Notes under the pieces: model-generated | The model's input: only the letters and a program-made list of their open reading frames with translations | What the model was told of the DNA's origin: nothing | Database searches by the model: none | Translations under genes and position numbers: made by a program | Shown here: piece by piece, positions 29,811-41,321 of the stretch | Layout: the number at the start of each line of letters is the position of its first letter | Numbering within the stretch: the first letter of the stretch is position 1 | NCBI GenBank assembly: GCA_963930655.1 | Contig: OZ005601.1 | Location: 24,056,921-24,120,920 of the forward strand | DNA from: Myrica gale | Taxonomy: Eukaryota > Streptophyta > Magnoliopsida > Fagales > Myricaceae | DNA length: 64,000 nt | Direction of reading: 5' to 3'

Positions 29811-32639
29811 CATCGAGTTTTTTGCAAATGCTTAAACCAACATCGACATTGGTGAAGCCGGGTACCGGCAACCCAGTGTCAGTGCCAGCGAATTTTTCGG
29901 TGGCACTGAACAACCCTAATTGTTGGTGTGAGATTTTATAAATCTCATTTCGGCATCCTTTGTAATCGAGACGACACAACTTTTGTGGATGAGGTTGATT
30001 GGTTTCAATGTTTGCAAATCAGCCCAAATGTATGGAGCTAAAACCATGGGCCTGTCGAATGGGGAGGTGCCCTCCATATCCGGCTTAACCAGTTTGAAAA
30101 CTGCGGCAAAGGAAAAGTAACGATTCTAAGTTTCAGTCTTCACTGATTAAGAGTATACGATGTTGTCAACATATTAATGAATTTCATTCACTATATAGAT
30201 AGAATGAGTTAATAAATTAATGATATATTTTTTTAAAAAAATGAGTTATTAATATATTGTTTTATATAATATGGATCATAATTCATTAATGTGTTGACTA
30301 CATCAAAATCCTTATTAAGACTTGTTAGGACTGAAGTCTTAAGACGAAAACTTTCTCGCGACTATAATCTCAAATAATGTAGCCTTCAACATCATGTATT
30401 TCCTTCTAAGATGAAAATTGAAGCGGAAATTAGTTATCAAGGTCAAGAGTATAAATTGAAGGTTGCGGCATGTGTCACTTTCTTTCCTTTGGCATCACAA
30501 GTAATAAAAAAAAAAGAGATGTATGATGTGAAACCCTATGCCCCACAGTCAAGCCTCCCCCCTCTTTCTCTCCACCGCCCCCAAAAATAAAATCGAAACC
30601 CACCAACGAGAATACCAATAGAGGACAAATGTCATTTTTCTGGTAGGAAGATATCATAGGAGCCATATCTTTCTTTCTTCAGAGCAAGTATGTGCTGATA
30701 ATTATGAGAGCACTTTGGTCGGCTACTGAATGATCCATGCATCGGTTGATATTAATATAGTGGTGGGTGATATGGGACATGTCAATGTGTTTGCTTTGTC
30801 TTTTTTGGTACATTAGATTCCCAAATACCTCAACTGTGACCAATAATTCATATACTTTCGGAGATCCTCCAGCTGGAAGGTGGGTGATTTGGCAGATCGA
30901 AAATATGTGTTGGGTCACCTGAAGATCAGCTCAATGGCGAAGATTAGATACGGATTTGAGTCTCTCTCTTCCCACAACCACAAATCCTCTTTTGACTGCA
31001 AATGTGAAACAGCTATGGAGTATCTTTATCTTTTCATCCATTGGCCTAAACGAAGGTCCCAATCGCCGTATGTTCCAGAATTTGAAAAGTATTCCATTAA
31101 AACAGCTTTCGTCTCTTATTCTTTTACTCTTCACCTTCCTTTTCACAGTCAAGATCTCTCTTTACGGCCTAGCTAGAAAAAAAAATCTCTCTTTATATCT
31201 TCAAGGGGAAAAACTTTGAACAAGATTGATTACATTATGATCTCTGCTGATCTGGCTAGTGGCCAAAAAACACTGCATTCAAGATCACTTGTATATATGT
31301 GTCGTAATTCTAATGGGATATGAACCTTTATAATGAGAAAAAGGACGGCAATCATGTGCTTGCATTATGGTTAATATCTTTCTTGTGCATTGAAAGCTAT
31401 GGAAAGAGACTGAACGAGAAGCCTGCGACACATAAACTCCATGCTGGCGTGTTGCATGCTTTGATAAAGAAGATTTGGGGATTGGGATGCCGTCCCAGAT
31501 TTCGATAAGAGATGTTGATAAGCATTTTGGAAGCATCCAAATATCATCGACACTTTGTCTTCTCTGCTTTGAATTGATGTCTGTTTTCAAACCTACAATA
31601 TACCCGTTTAGTATAAACTCAAAATCAGGAACGACACACTGTGTTACGGTATCTCAGTAAGCAAGAAGAAGTCAGACATTAACTATTGGGGAGCCAATTA
31701 CAATATTACATGAAAAAGTTTTTGGAGGGCCAAAATGAATAAAACATAATTTTTTTCTTTCAAAATCCTTTAAAAAAAATTTAAAGAATATGCTGTTTTT
31801 TATAAGCTTTTTGAGGGTTGGGGAGACATGGCCCCTGACAGCTCCCCTTGGCTTCGGTTTTGTCAGTGAGGACACACCCTGTTGCTGGTTGAAGAAATGG
31901 TACCCGTTGTGCACGTGTCACTTTATGAATTTTTCTGTATGGATAAGTTTGATGACACAATTTAATTTTGAGAGGATTCGGACAAATATTTTTAGGTTGG
32001 CACCTTTTAAGAAAGTAATGGGTCAATAAGACTGTAATTCCCAATTCTCATAGAGTGGGAGACTAAAACGAATGAGAAATGAGTAACACATATAAGAGCT
32101 AAGTCTCATAATATTGGACATCACTGGATGGAATTAGTCTTTATAACGATTGCGAGGGGCATAGAAAATAATATTGATTAGTTATTTACAGTTAAGCATA
32201 TAGATGTGACTCAAAACAATCTTAATATAAGCAAATATTGAATCATTATATAGCTAATTGCTCAAAGGAGGACTGTGGAACATCGCTCACACTAGGGAGA
32301 ATGGCAAAGAAGAGTAGATGAGGAGGGAGGCACAACGTGGATGGCGAACTGTGGGAGTGATCGGGTAGGAGAAATCATTGAAAAAAGACTGAAAAACAGA
32401 ACTCAAAATACAAAATTATCTTCGATGGCAAACTGTAGAAGTGAGACCTCCTCTCGTCCCAAATGGACTTCTGGATCATAAATGGCACCCTAATTAGGAC
32501 CGGTCAAGAGAGATGCTTACGAGCCTCCTGCAAGAGGAGAAAAAGTCAGGCCTTATGCTAAAACATGTGTATGTTTGTTTCAAGAGATAATTAGATTTTA
32601 TACCTTTAATTATAAGAAAGAGTCTTGAACTTAAATTTT

Positions 32640-33330
32640 TATTTTTATTACATTACACACTAAATATTGATTTCAGACACTTTGCACCCTCCGTTAGAAT
32701 TCTCCGTCAATTTGGGACAAGGTGAGTTTTTGGTGTGTGGAATTACCATTTATCCCCCCCCCCCACATTTTTTTTCTACAGTGTCATATTTCTTAGGGAA
32801 ACATTTTCATTTTTGAGGCTAAAAAATAAGTTTGTTGGAAATTTTTACCAAATGGTGCAAAATATTTGAAATAATAGTTTGTAAGAAGAATGTTATAAAA
32901 ATAGTAGTTTGGAGAGTAAAGTGTATTTATTCATAGCTTAATATATTAGTAATATTTTTTAGAAAAAAAAAATATATTTTTCGCCCATCAACTCTTAAGG
33001 TACTTTTGAACTTTGCACCCCGAATAATTAATTTCGTTATATTTCAGATCTTAACTATTAATCTTGTACACTTTGCACCCTCTACTGTTAATTTAGACGG
33101 AAGTTAATAATTTTTGATAGTGAAATGACTACTTTAGCCTCACAAATTAAAATGTCACAGTCCATAAAAATGTAGTTAAAAAATCATCTTTTTATTGGCC
33201 AAAAATATTATTTTCAATCCAAATTTATGATGAAGGGTGTAAAGTGTACAAAATTGTTAATTGATACATGAAATGTTATGAAAGTCACAATATGTAACTT
33301 TGTGATGCAAAATGTCAGGACCTTAATAAT
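32640..33330. repeat. Region of family B repeat fragments
   Basis: Repeated phrases ACTTTGCACCCTC...GTTA (about 32688, 33010, 33069) and AAGGGTGTAAAGTGTACAAA (about 33234) resemble the fold-back units at 45653 and 48156. Several decayed copies seem to overlap. Boundaries are uncertain. Confidence 0.45.
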
Positions 33331-33775
33331 TTGAACCAATCTTAACAGTAATATTAATCATAATTTATAGTATTAATTACAAGTTTTTTTTTTATTTGAT
33401 GGTACAATTTGTCGAATTTGATAGCTTAAATATGATGATATAAAATGGGTGATAAGCTGGAGTTCATCATGTAGTTCTTTAGAATTCAAGGTTCACTTCC
33501 ATGATAAAACATACACTATACTTTAGTCTGTGGTGTATTATCCTCGTTGTCATTAGAAAAAGCACACCAGATTTTTCTTATGAGCCGTATCACCTCCAAG
33601 ATAAAAGTAAATTATAAAATGACCTTCTCTTTAACTTTTTGTTAATGCGTACCGTATCACTTTCAACTCAAGAATTATCTTATTTACTTTACTACTTGGA
33701 CCATCACATCTAGTCCTCCAGACATCCACTTCCGTTTCCTTTCCATCTTAGTCTCTCCACTTCCGTTTCCTTTCT

Positions 33776-33926
33776 AGCTCTGTTTGTTTTGCTGTAATTT
33801 TTTTTTATAAAAAGTAATTTTCATAGTTTTGAGAGGACCATTGAAAACTATATTACTTTACTGATACAAAATACACTTGAAACTACTTTACATTATAAAT
33901 AACTTTATGTTGAAACAAACGGAGCT
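33776..33926. repeat. Small MITE of about 150 bp
   Basis: The left end AGCTCTGTTTGTTTT and the right end, reverse complemented AGCTCCGTTTGTTTC, form an inverted pair of 15 bp with two mismatches. No clear target duplication. It is preceded by a direct repeat of CACTTCCGTTTCCTTTC. Confidence 0.6.
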
Positions 33927-36059
33927 TAAAGATTAGGGAAAAGTACTTGCCATTAATTAATTAGTTATTAGAGGCAATTCCGAAAACACTGGATCGAAAT
34001 ATATTCCTAGCTATAGTAATTACCATCCAAATGACAACAAAACAAAGATGCTATTGAAATTAATAAGCTTAACCAATGTTCTATTTTTCTTTATTTGTTA
34101 TCTCACAAACATATGTGCCTATAGATCAAATACAATATTCTAGAATATTCTAGAAAAAGAACAACCTCAGATGACAGGGATTAATCAATCTTATTCATAT
34201 ATTAATCATCATGTGATCTTATAATATGATCAAGAGGGTACGTAGGTAATAGACTAATTAATTTTGCATTATCACATTTATGAGGAATGCAAAACCTACA
34301 GAATTTTGGTATACCCTAAAATATAACATCATGAATACGCAGAAGCTAGCGATATATTAATGTTTGGCGTTTAATTTGTGGTGTGCTCTTTACTATAATA
34401 TCCTATATTCTGAGATATTTCAGAGTGGGTTCTGTTTGTTGATCTGGATGCCGCGCGCGAGTACTCTATACTGGCTCGAATTAACTTGAATGCAGCACTT
34501 CTCGCTATAGCTTAGGATCCTGTAAAAAAATCATCTCCTTGTCTATTGACTGCATGTAGTAAACGATCATCAGGCGGGGTTTTTCCTTTCCGTGAAAGCG
34601 ATCAGTTATTGTGTGCATGGTCCTATCCTCCTAGGCTAGGCGTGCAAGTTGAAATGAGTACAGGACCGCTAGAAGATATGGCTGCTTCGTTTTTCTCGTT
34701 TCGCGTTTAAATATTATGTCATGGCCTGGAAGTGACTTCGTGTCATGAATATATAGATGAACCTGAATCCTGATATTTTTGTTCCTTCTCTCAGGCGTGC
34801 GTCAACATTTGCTGCATAGACGTGCCTAATTGCTGTCATGTATGTCGGACATACATAATATCTTGAAGCATATTGTTCAGGCTTATAATCACCTCTGGCC
34901 CACTACGATGAGTCAAGACCTAATCTTCCGGGATTCTTATTGAACAGGTGCCGGTCGAATTCTGCCCTGTTGTAACTTTTACTCGAACAAGCTACTGCAT
35001 GCATGGAATCGAATTCAAGATTCAGCGATTTTAGGTCAAGCTAGCAGATAAGTGCATGACTAAAGAAAAGTTGCGATAAGTGCTTGCCAAGGTCTGATCG
35101 ATCGAGGGAGGGTTTATACTGATCTGTAGTGATATATACGAGCGAGTGCATGCCGCGCGTACACGAACAGCAATGAGTAGGTTCTTCCCTTAGCACTTCA
35201 ATTGGAATGAGAAAAGGACTTCCATAAGTTACCCAGTACTATACGTAACTGGAAATAGTGATGCATTTATACTACTTGCTCAAAAAAGTTCATATAAATA
35301 CGAAAAAAATGTAAATCTGGTGATCTAAACAAAATGCTTCTCGCATTCACTGGAGAGTACTCCATGATGATAAGGACGGTGCCTTGCAGTTGGAGTGGAG
35401 AAAACATTGTTGCATGCTGATATTCTCTATATGCGAAATACAGTAGGAAAATATCCTAGAAAATGATACTTAAATGAATGTGCAAAGGCCAGGCACCATA
35501 TATATAATGTTCAAGCGATCATAGGATGTCTTGAACCCGCCTAATGTGATAGTACTATATATAAATTCTCACTTATATAAAGAAAATTTGGCCAATGAAT
35601 CAAATATGTTATGTTAATTTAGGGGTAGTAAACCCACTTTGGTGCTGAAGATTTTCAGTTAATTACTACATCAAACCCAGGTACAACTTTAACAATCTTA
35701 CTGGCAACTAGGCATCTACCAGCTATCACTACTAGAAAATTTACTTTTAGGGACGAACCTTTTTAGGGATAGACTAAAATTCGTCCCTAAAGGCGCCTTT
35801 TAGGGACGAGCACACGAATCTGTCCCTAAATCCATCGACATGGCACATTTTAGGGATGAACAAAAAAGTTCATACCTAAAAGGTACCTTTTAGAGACGGA
35901 TTCTAGATGTTCGTCCCTAAATGTCCACTTTTTTGGGATGAACAATACTATCCATCCCTAAAGGTCCACCTTTTAGGGACGAACAATACTGTTCGTCCCT
36001 ACAATTTTTCCACTACATGGCATTTTAGGGACGGACTATAATAAACTATAACAAACTAT

Positions 36060-36560
36060 AACAACCAATTATTTAAGGAAAACGTTCGAACCTAAAATTA
36101 ATCGATTTGTTAGAACCTTATTGTTTTAGGTTAGAACCACATTGTTTTCAGTTAGAACTTTTATAATATAGGTTAGAACGGGTTGTGTGCGTTCAAAATA
36201 GGTTAGCACATGTTCGTTTTATAGGTTAGAACCGGAATCTTACAGGTTAGAATCTGTTTGGAAACAAGTTAGAACTGCTTTAACAGGTTCAAACTCATAT
36301 TAATAGGTTAGAACTGGTGTCTTTTGTGTTATGATTTTCTCATTTAGGTTCAACTTTTTGTTTTGATTAGAACCGATTGTGTTTATTCGTAAGAGGTTAG
36401 AACTGATTATTTTAGATGTTAGAACCAAAACCATACAGGTTAGAACCTGTTTGATAAGTGGTTAGAACGTCTTAAAACATGTTAGAACATGTTTGATAAG
36501 TGGTTATGTACAGGTTAGAAACTATTTCTTTTTTGGTTTTATTTTTTCATTTAGGTTCGA
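36060..36560. repeat. Left subterminal array of GGTTAGAAC motifs (outer part)
   Basis: About 20 close variants of (A/C)GGTTAGAAC(C/T) in 500 bp, mostly in the same orientation. They lie directly inward of the AGGGACGAAC repeats. In En/Spm, short subterminal repeats bind the TNPA protein; a like role here is inference. Confidence 0.75.
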
Positions 36561-36578
36561 ACTAGTTTGTGCATAAAC

Positions 36579-37140
36579 ACTGCTAGAAATTCGGTACCTA
36601 CAGCGGTGGTCACCGCGACCACCGCTAAAGCACCCACCTTTAGTAGCATTTGTGTCAACAAACACTGCTAAAGGTGGGTCTATAGCAGCGTTTGTTGACA
36701 CAAACGCTGCTATAGGTCCAATTAAAATAAAATTTTATATTGCATTAATTATAAGTTAATTAATGTATATAATTATTTTATATCTTATTATATTCTTTTT
36801 AATGTATAATTTTATTTTGTCATGTATTTGAAAAATTTTATTTTAAAGGGACCTACTTAATAAAATATGGAATTAGAGAGTGTTATGAACATTGACGTTG
36901 TTATATGATTTATTTGAACTGCATATTTATTGACTAAATCTAAGTAGTTTATAAAACATCTATTATCATAGTTATAATGAGCATAAATATTAATATAATA
37001 CTATTTTACTAGGATATATTATTTAATTTCAAATAATATTATATTGTGAGATTAGCTTATGTAATTAAAGTATTTAAGTTAATTAGCACATATCATGTAT
37101 ATTAAGTTAATTAGTACTGAGTGGTACGTGATAATTAATT
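36579..37140. mobile_element. Partial second CACTA-like terminus with nested hairpins
   Basis: Starts CACTGCTAGAAATTCGG, a different CACTA-type end. It is followed by GCGGTGGT/ACCACCGC and by AGCAGCGTTTGTTGACACAA with its inverted copy, giving strong hairpins at 36600-36720. AT-rich sequence follows. I did not find a matching right end (TTTCTAGCAGTG), so it seems truncated. Confidence 0.5.
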
Positions 37141-37499
37141 ATTATTTATTTATTGTTTGTAACACGTAAATTAATGATTACTGGTTTTCTTGCAGGACTC
37201 TTACGACGTGATGGTTCGGGATGTAATGGTCACTTTTTCTGCCCAGCGGATTGCCTAGTTCCTCGGGTTCGGGAAGTCACGACTCGAGGCATTGTGCGTC
37301 CAGTCTCCCTCATGTTTTGCTTTTTTTTTTGTTCTTGCTTTATTTGCTAGTTGCCTACGGTCATTTTATACATGTCCATTACATTTTTATGTATACCCGA
37401 AAAACCTCCTTAGTAAACTTAATCCTATTATTCTTGTTTTTGCAAAAGAATTTAAAAGAACCAAAATAAATACACTGGAGAAAGCAATGCTTAAAAATA

Positions 37500-38760
37500 T
37501 TACCGAACTGATTCGAACTTCAACATTAATAGGTTTGAATCGGTTGGACATTAAACGACGTCACTTTTATCAGTTGACCCTATAATTAAATGGTTGGAGC
37601 TAGTTTGAACCCGTTCTAACCTAATACTATGAGGTTAGAACTGATTCTAAACGTTCGAACTTGTTATGAATAGGTTTTAATCTTAACTCACCGATTGTGT
37701 TTTTCAGGATCTTAACAGGTTCGAACCATCTATATGTAGGTTCGAACCTATTACCACACATTTTGGACCTAACCGGTTATAACCTGTTAGTAACGGTTAT
37801 AACTCAGTAAACCAGTTCGAATGGGACAATTGGAGAGTTTGAACCTATAAAGTGGCGGGTGGAAAGAACGCACCAAATTTTTTGGCGGGAATTTGAACCT
37901 AGTAACCAGTTCGAACCGGTTACCTAAAGGTTCAAACCACTTTGATCAGGGTCACATCGACGTCGTCCCATTAATAGAAGAAGTTCGAACATGAGTTTAA
38001 TCAGTTTGAACAGGTTTTCCAGACCTAAAAAAGAAGTAGACATCCCCCGAGTGTTCACTTTGTGTGAACCACTTAGGGCTGCCGATTTTTCTCTAATGAG
38101 CGGCGTTGGAAGGGATTTGGTGAGTTTCTCTCTAAGTTTTGTATTGATTTTTGTGAACATTTGGTTTTGGGGTGTGATTTGTAACATTGAAGTTGGTATT
38201 TTTTTGTTGGTGGTGGATGAAAAGGAAAGAGGAGAAGTAGAGAGGGAAATAGGAGAAGTAGAGGGAAAGTTTGGATTTCAACGGGAGAAAGTGTGGATTT
38301 GTGGCCTTGGATGCTTGGAAATCAATGATATGTATCATTTTCATATGGTGTTGCTATTTTCATGCTTGGTTTGTGATTGTGTGTGTTTTGGTTGGATTTC
38401 AATGGCATGAACGTCGAGATTCTGGGCTCTCTGTGTGAACCGGTTCTAACCTCTAAACATTAGGTTTGAACCTAATGTTTAGAGGTTAGAACTGGTTCAC
38501 TTAGCAGGTTGGAACCTGTTATATTTCTGGTGAGAACTGGTTAGTATGTATTTAGAGCCTTCTTTTAAGGTTATGATCGAAACATCTGGTTAGAACCGGT
38601 TGTAACAGGTTCGAACATAAACTGTGTCAGGTTTGAACCTTTTTAACTGGTTCCAACCTGACTGGAACAAGTTCGAACCTTTTAAACAGGTTTCCAACCT
38701 GACTGTAACAGATTCGAACCGTTTTAAACTGGTTTGAACCTGTGTTGTGGGACAGAACCA
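37500..38760. repeat. Left array of GGTTCGAACC/GGTTAGAAC motifs (inner part)
   Basis: The array resumes after the partial second CACTA end. GGTT(A/C)GAAC and its complement GTTC(G/T)AACC recur throughout, densest at 37600-37990 and 38430-38760. The stretch 37990-38400 between them is less repetitive and includes a possible exon (about 37991-38117) with a GTGAGT donor. I do not recognise its product. Confidence 0.7.
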
Positions 38761-38821
38761 GAAACGTGAACAAAAAAAGAAAATTCAAAAAAATAAAACA
38801 GGCTAGAACCGTTTTATACAG

Positions 38822-39868
38822 TTAATGTTGCCATTCCACTTCAAACTGACATCAATCTTCAGGAACTCAATTCTCGGGTAACACTCTCTGTTCCACCTAT
38901 TCCACCTCTTATTGAGCTTGTGCAGGAACCTTCCAACCCTGAGGTACCCCTTTCAATAGATCAATCTCTTCCTGATCCCATTCCACATGTTGATCCTGTC
39001 CCTCCACAAGTTCCTGTACATTCCATGACTACAAGGAGCAAATCAGGTATAATCAAACTCAATCCTAAGTACGCCAATCTTCATAGCCTCCATCTGATTC
39101 CTCTAGAACCAAAAACAGTAAAGACCGCTTTACAACATGAGGGATGGGTGCAGGCCATGAATGAAGAATTGGATGCGCTTAGGAAAAATAAAACCTGGAC
39201 CTTAGTTCCTCGAGAGTCTCATATGCATGTTATAGGAAACAAATGGATTTTTAAAACAAAATTAAATGCTGATGGTTCCCTTCAAAGATTGAAAGTGCGT
39301 CTTGTTGCTAAAGGTTTTAATCAAGTCGATGGTGTTGATTATCATGAAACTTTCTCCCTAGTTATTAAACAAGGCACCATTCGTGTTGTTCTTTCTATCG
39401 CTCTTGCAAAAAATTGGACTATTCGGCAATTAGATGTCACAAATGCTTTTCTCCATGGTTTTTTTTTACCTGAAACAGTTTTTATGGACCAACCCAATGG
39501 ATTTTTCAATACTATGTTTCCTAATCATATATGCAAACTTAACAAGGCTCTCTATGGACTCAAACAAGCTCCTAGAGCTTGGTTTTCACGGTATAGTACC
39601 TATCTCAAACATTTTGGCTTCAAATGTAGCTTGGCTGATCCCTCTTTATTTATCTATAATAATAATTGTGATATGCTTATTTTACTACTATACGTGGATG
39701 ATATTATACTGACGGGATCCAACCAAGCTCTCCTCACTACCTTTATCCGTTCCTTGCACAAGGAATTTGACATGAAGGATCTTGGTTATCTCCATTATTT
39801 TCTAGGTGTGCAGGTAACCCAGAACATTAATGGTCTACATCTCTCTCAGACCAAATATGCTCTTTTCT
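38822..39868 (+). pseudogene. Copia reverse transcriptase fragment inside the CACTA element, no LTRs
   Basis: The long open frame from about 38822 (first ATG 38920) encodes the copia pol landmarks in order: MTTRSKSGI linker, EGWVQAMNEELDALRKNKTW, NKWIFKTK, RLVAKGFNQ, LDVTNAFLHG, KALYGLKQAPRAWFSR and the catalytic LLLYVDDIILTG, ending at LGVQVTQNINGLHLSQTKYA. Copia similarity stops there, and the frame continues only to the stop at 39915. There is no gag, integrase, RNase H, LTR, primer site or polypurine tract around it, so about 1 kb of pol was brought into or captured by the CACTA unit. The open frame is undamaged over 331 codons. Confidence 0.85.
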
Positions 39869-40093
39869 TTCTGTCTTTAGGTACATTGAAGTTACAATTT
39901 TGGAAGTGTTTGTAGGTTCTTGGTTCTATTGTAGTTTGCTGGCCAAAATTGGTTTGATTTAATAAGTTGTATTGATATAAATAATGTATATATAGTTTGT
40001 AAAAAATGGGTTGGATAGATTTTATGTCGTTATGCTGCTGAAATTTTGTTCTTCACTTGTTCCATTTCTTTATGTTTCACATTGTAGGAAAAT

Positions 40094-40400
40094 ATGAAGG
40101 AAGTGGAGGCCCAAGCAACCATGGAAGGGAGGACACTTACTGATGTGGAGGTTTTCACCCAGATCCTCGGGGAGAAACGAGGGTACGTTAGAGGTTTGGG
40201 TGATTCAGTATGGTCGGTTAGTACCTCTTGCTCATCGTCATCGGCGGATGTGACGCGAAAATCGACGGAGACCCAGTTGGAGTTGGAGCAGATTAGAGTG
40301 GACCGTGAGAAGGAGAGCCAATAGCAGATGCACGAGATCCATAGTTTGCAACAAAAGATGGAGGAAATGTAGAAGCGGATGACACGATATGACTGATTTA
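40094..40400 (+). pseudogene. C-terminal fragment of an En/Spm-type TNPA-like (plant transposase 24 class) protein
   Basis: It reads ATMEGRTLTDVEVFTQILGE then KRGYVRGLGDSVWSVST, then a Ser-rich stretch and a heptad-like LELEQIRVDREKE tail, stopping at 40322. The frame continues past that stop with LQQKMEEM before another stop. Plant CACTA proteins of this class carry the same EVF...GYVRGLG block before a C-terminal coiled coil. Only this last exon is seen, preceded by an AG at 40086-40087. It supports the CACTA assignment. Confidence 0.7.
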
Positions 40401-40679
40401 TGTCACGGTTTGCGTTGGGTGCTTTTGACGATGTCGTTGTGTAGTTTCTTACGTGACTCATATTATTATTTGTTGGTTACAATTATATAGAACAACATTT
40501 CCAGTATATGCTTCACTTCACATATTTTCTTTTCGATCGTTATATATATACATATATTTTGGTACATTTGAGACTTTAATTTATAAATTTTTCGCATGAG
40601 ATGATATTTATTTGAGATGAATTTGCATTGAATTGGTGAAAATTAATAGAATTTTCAAATTTGTCGTAAATCAGGTCAC

Positions 40680-41230
40680 ACAGGCAAGAACCTATAATAT
40701 TCTGGTTCTAACCTGAAAGCAGGTTAGAACCATAATCTAAGAGGTTCGAACTGGTTCATTGGAAACAGGTTCGAACCACTAAATATAGGTTAGAACCTAC
40801 AAGCGGTTCAAACTCTAAACATGTTCGCACCAGTTCAGAGCCGACGAGGTTAGAACCATAAAAGAACAAATTCGCACTTCTTCGGGGTGAACCGGTTCTA
40901 ACCTATGCATTGAGGTTCGAACGCGTTTCCGTTCTAACCACTTCATGTACGAGAGAACCATTTGTCGACTAATAGGTTCTAACGTGTTTATTTAGGTTTG
41001 AACGTATTAAAGCCAACCGGTTCTGACCGAAAAAAACAGGTTCGAACACTTTATCTGAACCGGTTCATACTTTTTTCCGGACAAGTTCTAACTAGGTATA
41101 TTATTAGGTTCGAACCTGTACTGTACAGGTTCGAACCTCTTATGTGAACATGTTCCAATCTCCTTTTCAGGGACGAACTTAATAAAATTTGACAAGCGGT
41201 TCAAATCTCAAATGAATTAGGTTTGAACCT
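40680..41230. repeat. Right subterminal array of GGTTCGAACC/GGTTAGAACC motifs
   Basis: I count about 22 variants of GGTT(A/C)GAACC or its complement in 550 bp, i.e. one per about 25 bp, in mixed orientation. It mirrors the left array across the central coding region. Confidence 0.75.
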
Positions 41231-41321
41231 ATTCCTTTAGGGATGAACCTTATTTATCCGTCCCTAAAAACCTAGGCACGGACAACATCTGTCTCTAAAA
41301 GCTCAAATTTCTAGTAGTTAT

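Larger units (their letters stand above)
26005..29918 (-). mobile_element. hAT transposon with degenerate transposase, complete ends
   Basis: The left terminus is TAGGGCTGTTCAACC; the right terminus reverse complements to TAGGGTTGTTCAGTGCC. Both are flanked by the identical 8-mer ATTGTTGG (25997-26004 and 29919-29926), the hallmark of hAT insertion. Length is 3914 bp. The minus strand carries a BED-finger transposase broken by stops and frameshifts. The ends share the ACCGG/GGTGTAGG-rich arms and the ATCACATATCAATAAAATC-type subterminal block with the elements at 8904 and 62315, so this is the closest to an autonomous parent in the window. A perfect duplication suggests insertion not very long ago. 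Confidence 0.93.
29927..35723. other. Gene-poor, AT-rich intergenic region
   Basis: No gene model could be supported over about 5.8 kb. Short open frames exist (for example 30880-31176) but carry no recognised motif. Contents are noted separately: TTTGCACCC-type repeats at 32640-33330 and a small MITE at 33776-33926. Confidence 0.5.
35727..41318. mobile_element. CACTA (En/Spm-like) transposon
   Basis: The left end is CACTACTAGAAA and the right end is AATTTCTAGTAGT (inverted, last base missing or changed). Flanking triplets are TAT on both sides (35724-35726 and 41319-41321), as expected for CACTA elements. Both subterminal zones contain TTTAGGGACGAAC and its complement GTTCGTCCCTAAA many times (35748-36030; 41170-41300), followed inward by dense arrays of GGTTAGAACC/GGTTCGAACC. 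Inside are a TNPA-like C-terminal fragment (40094-40400), a copia RT ORF without LTRs (38822-39868) and part of a second CACTA-like end (36579). No TNPD transposase was found in 5.6 kb, so the element is non-autonomous. Confidence 0.85.

Noticed and set aside
36060-38760. Regularly spaced short repeats resembling a CRISPR array
   Set aside because: Repeats are too short, imperfect and unevenly spaced, and the DNA is plant nuclear.
38920-39915. 331-aa ORF as a host gene
   Set aside because: The sequence is a copia reverse transcriptase with all the usual motifs, inside a CACTA element.
36060-41230. GGTTCGAACC motifs looked like tRNA T-arms or Pol III B boxes and suggested tRNA genes
   Set aside because: No cloverleaf, A box or acceptor stem accompanies them, and the motif recurs every few tens of bases; they are CACTA repeat arrays.
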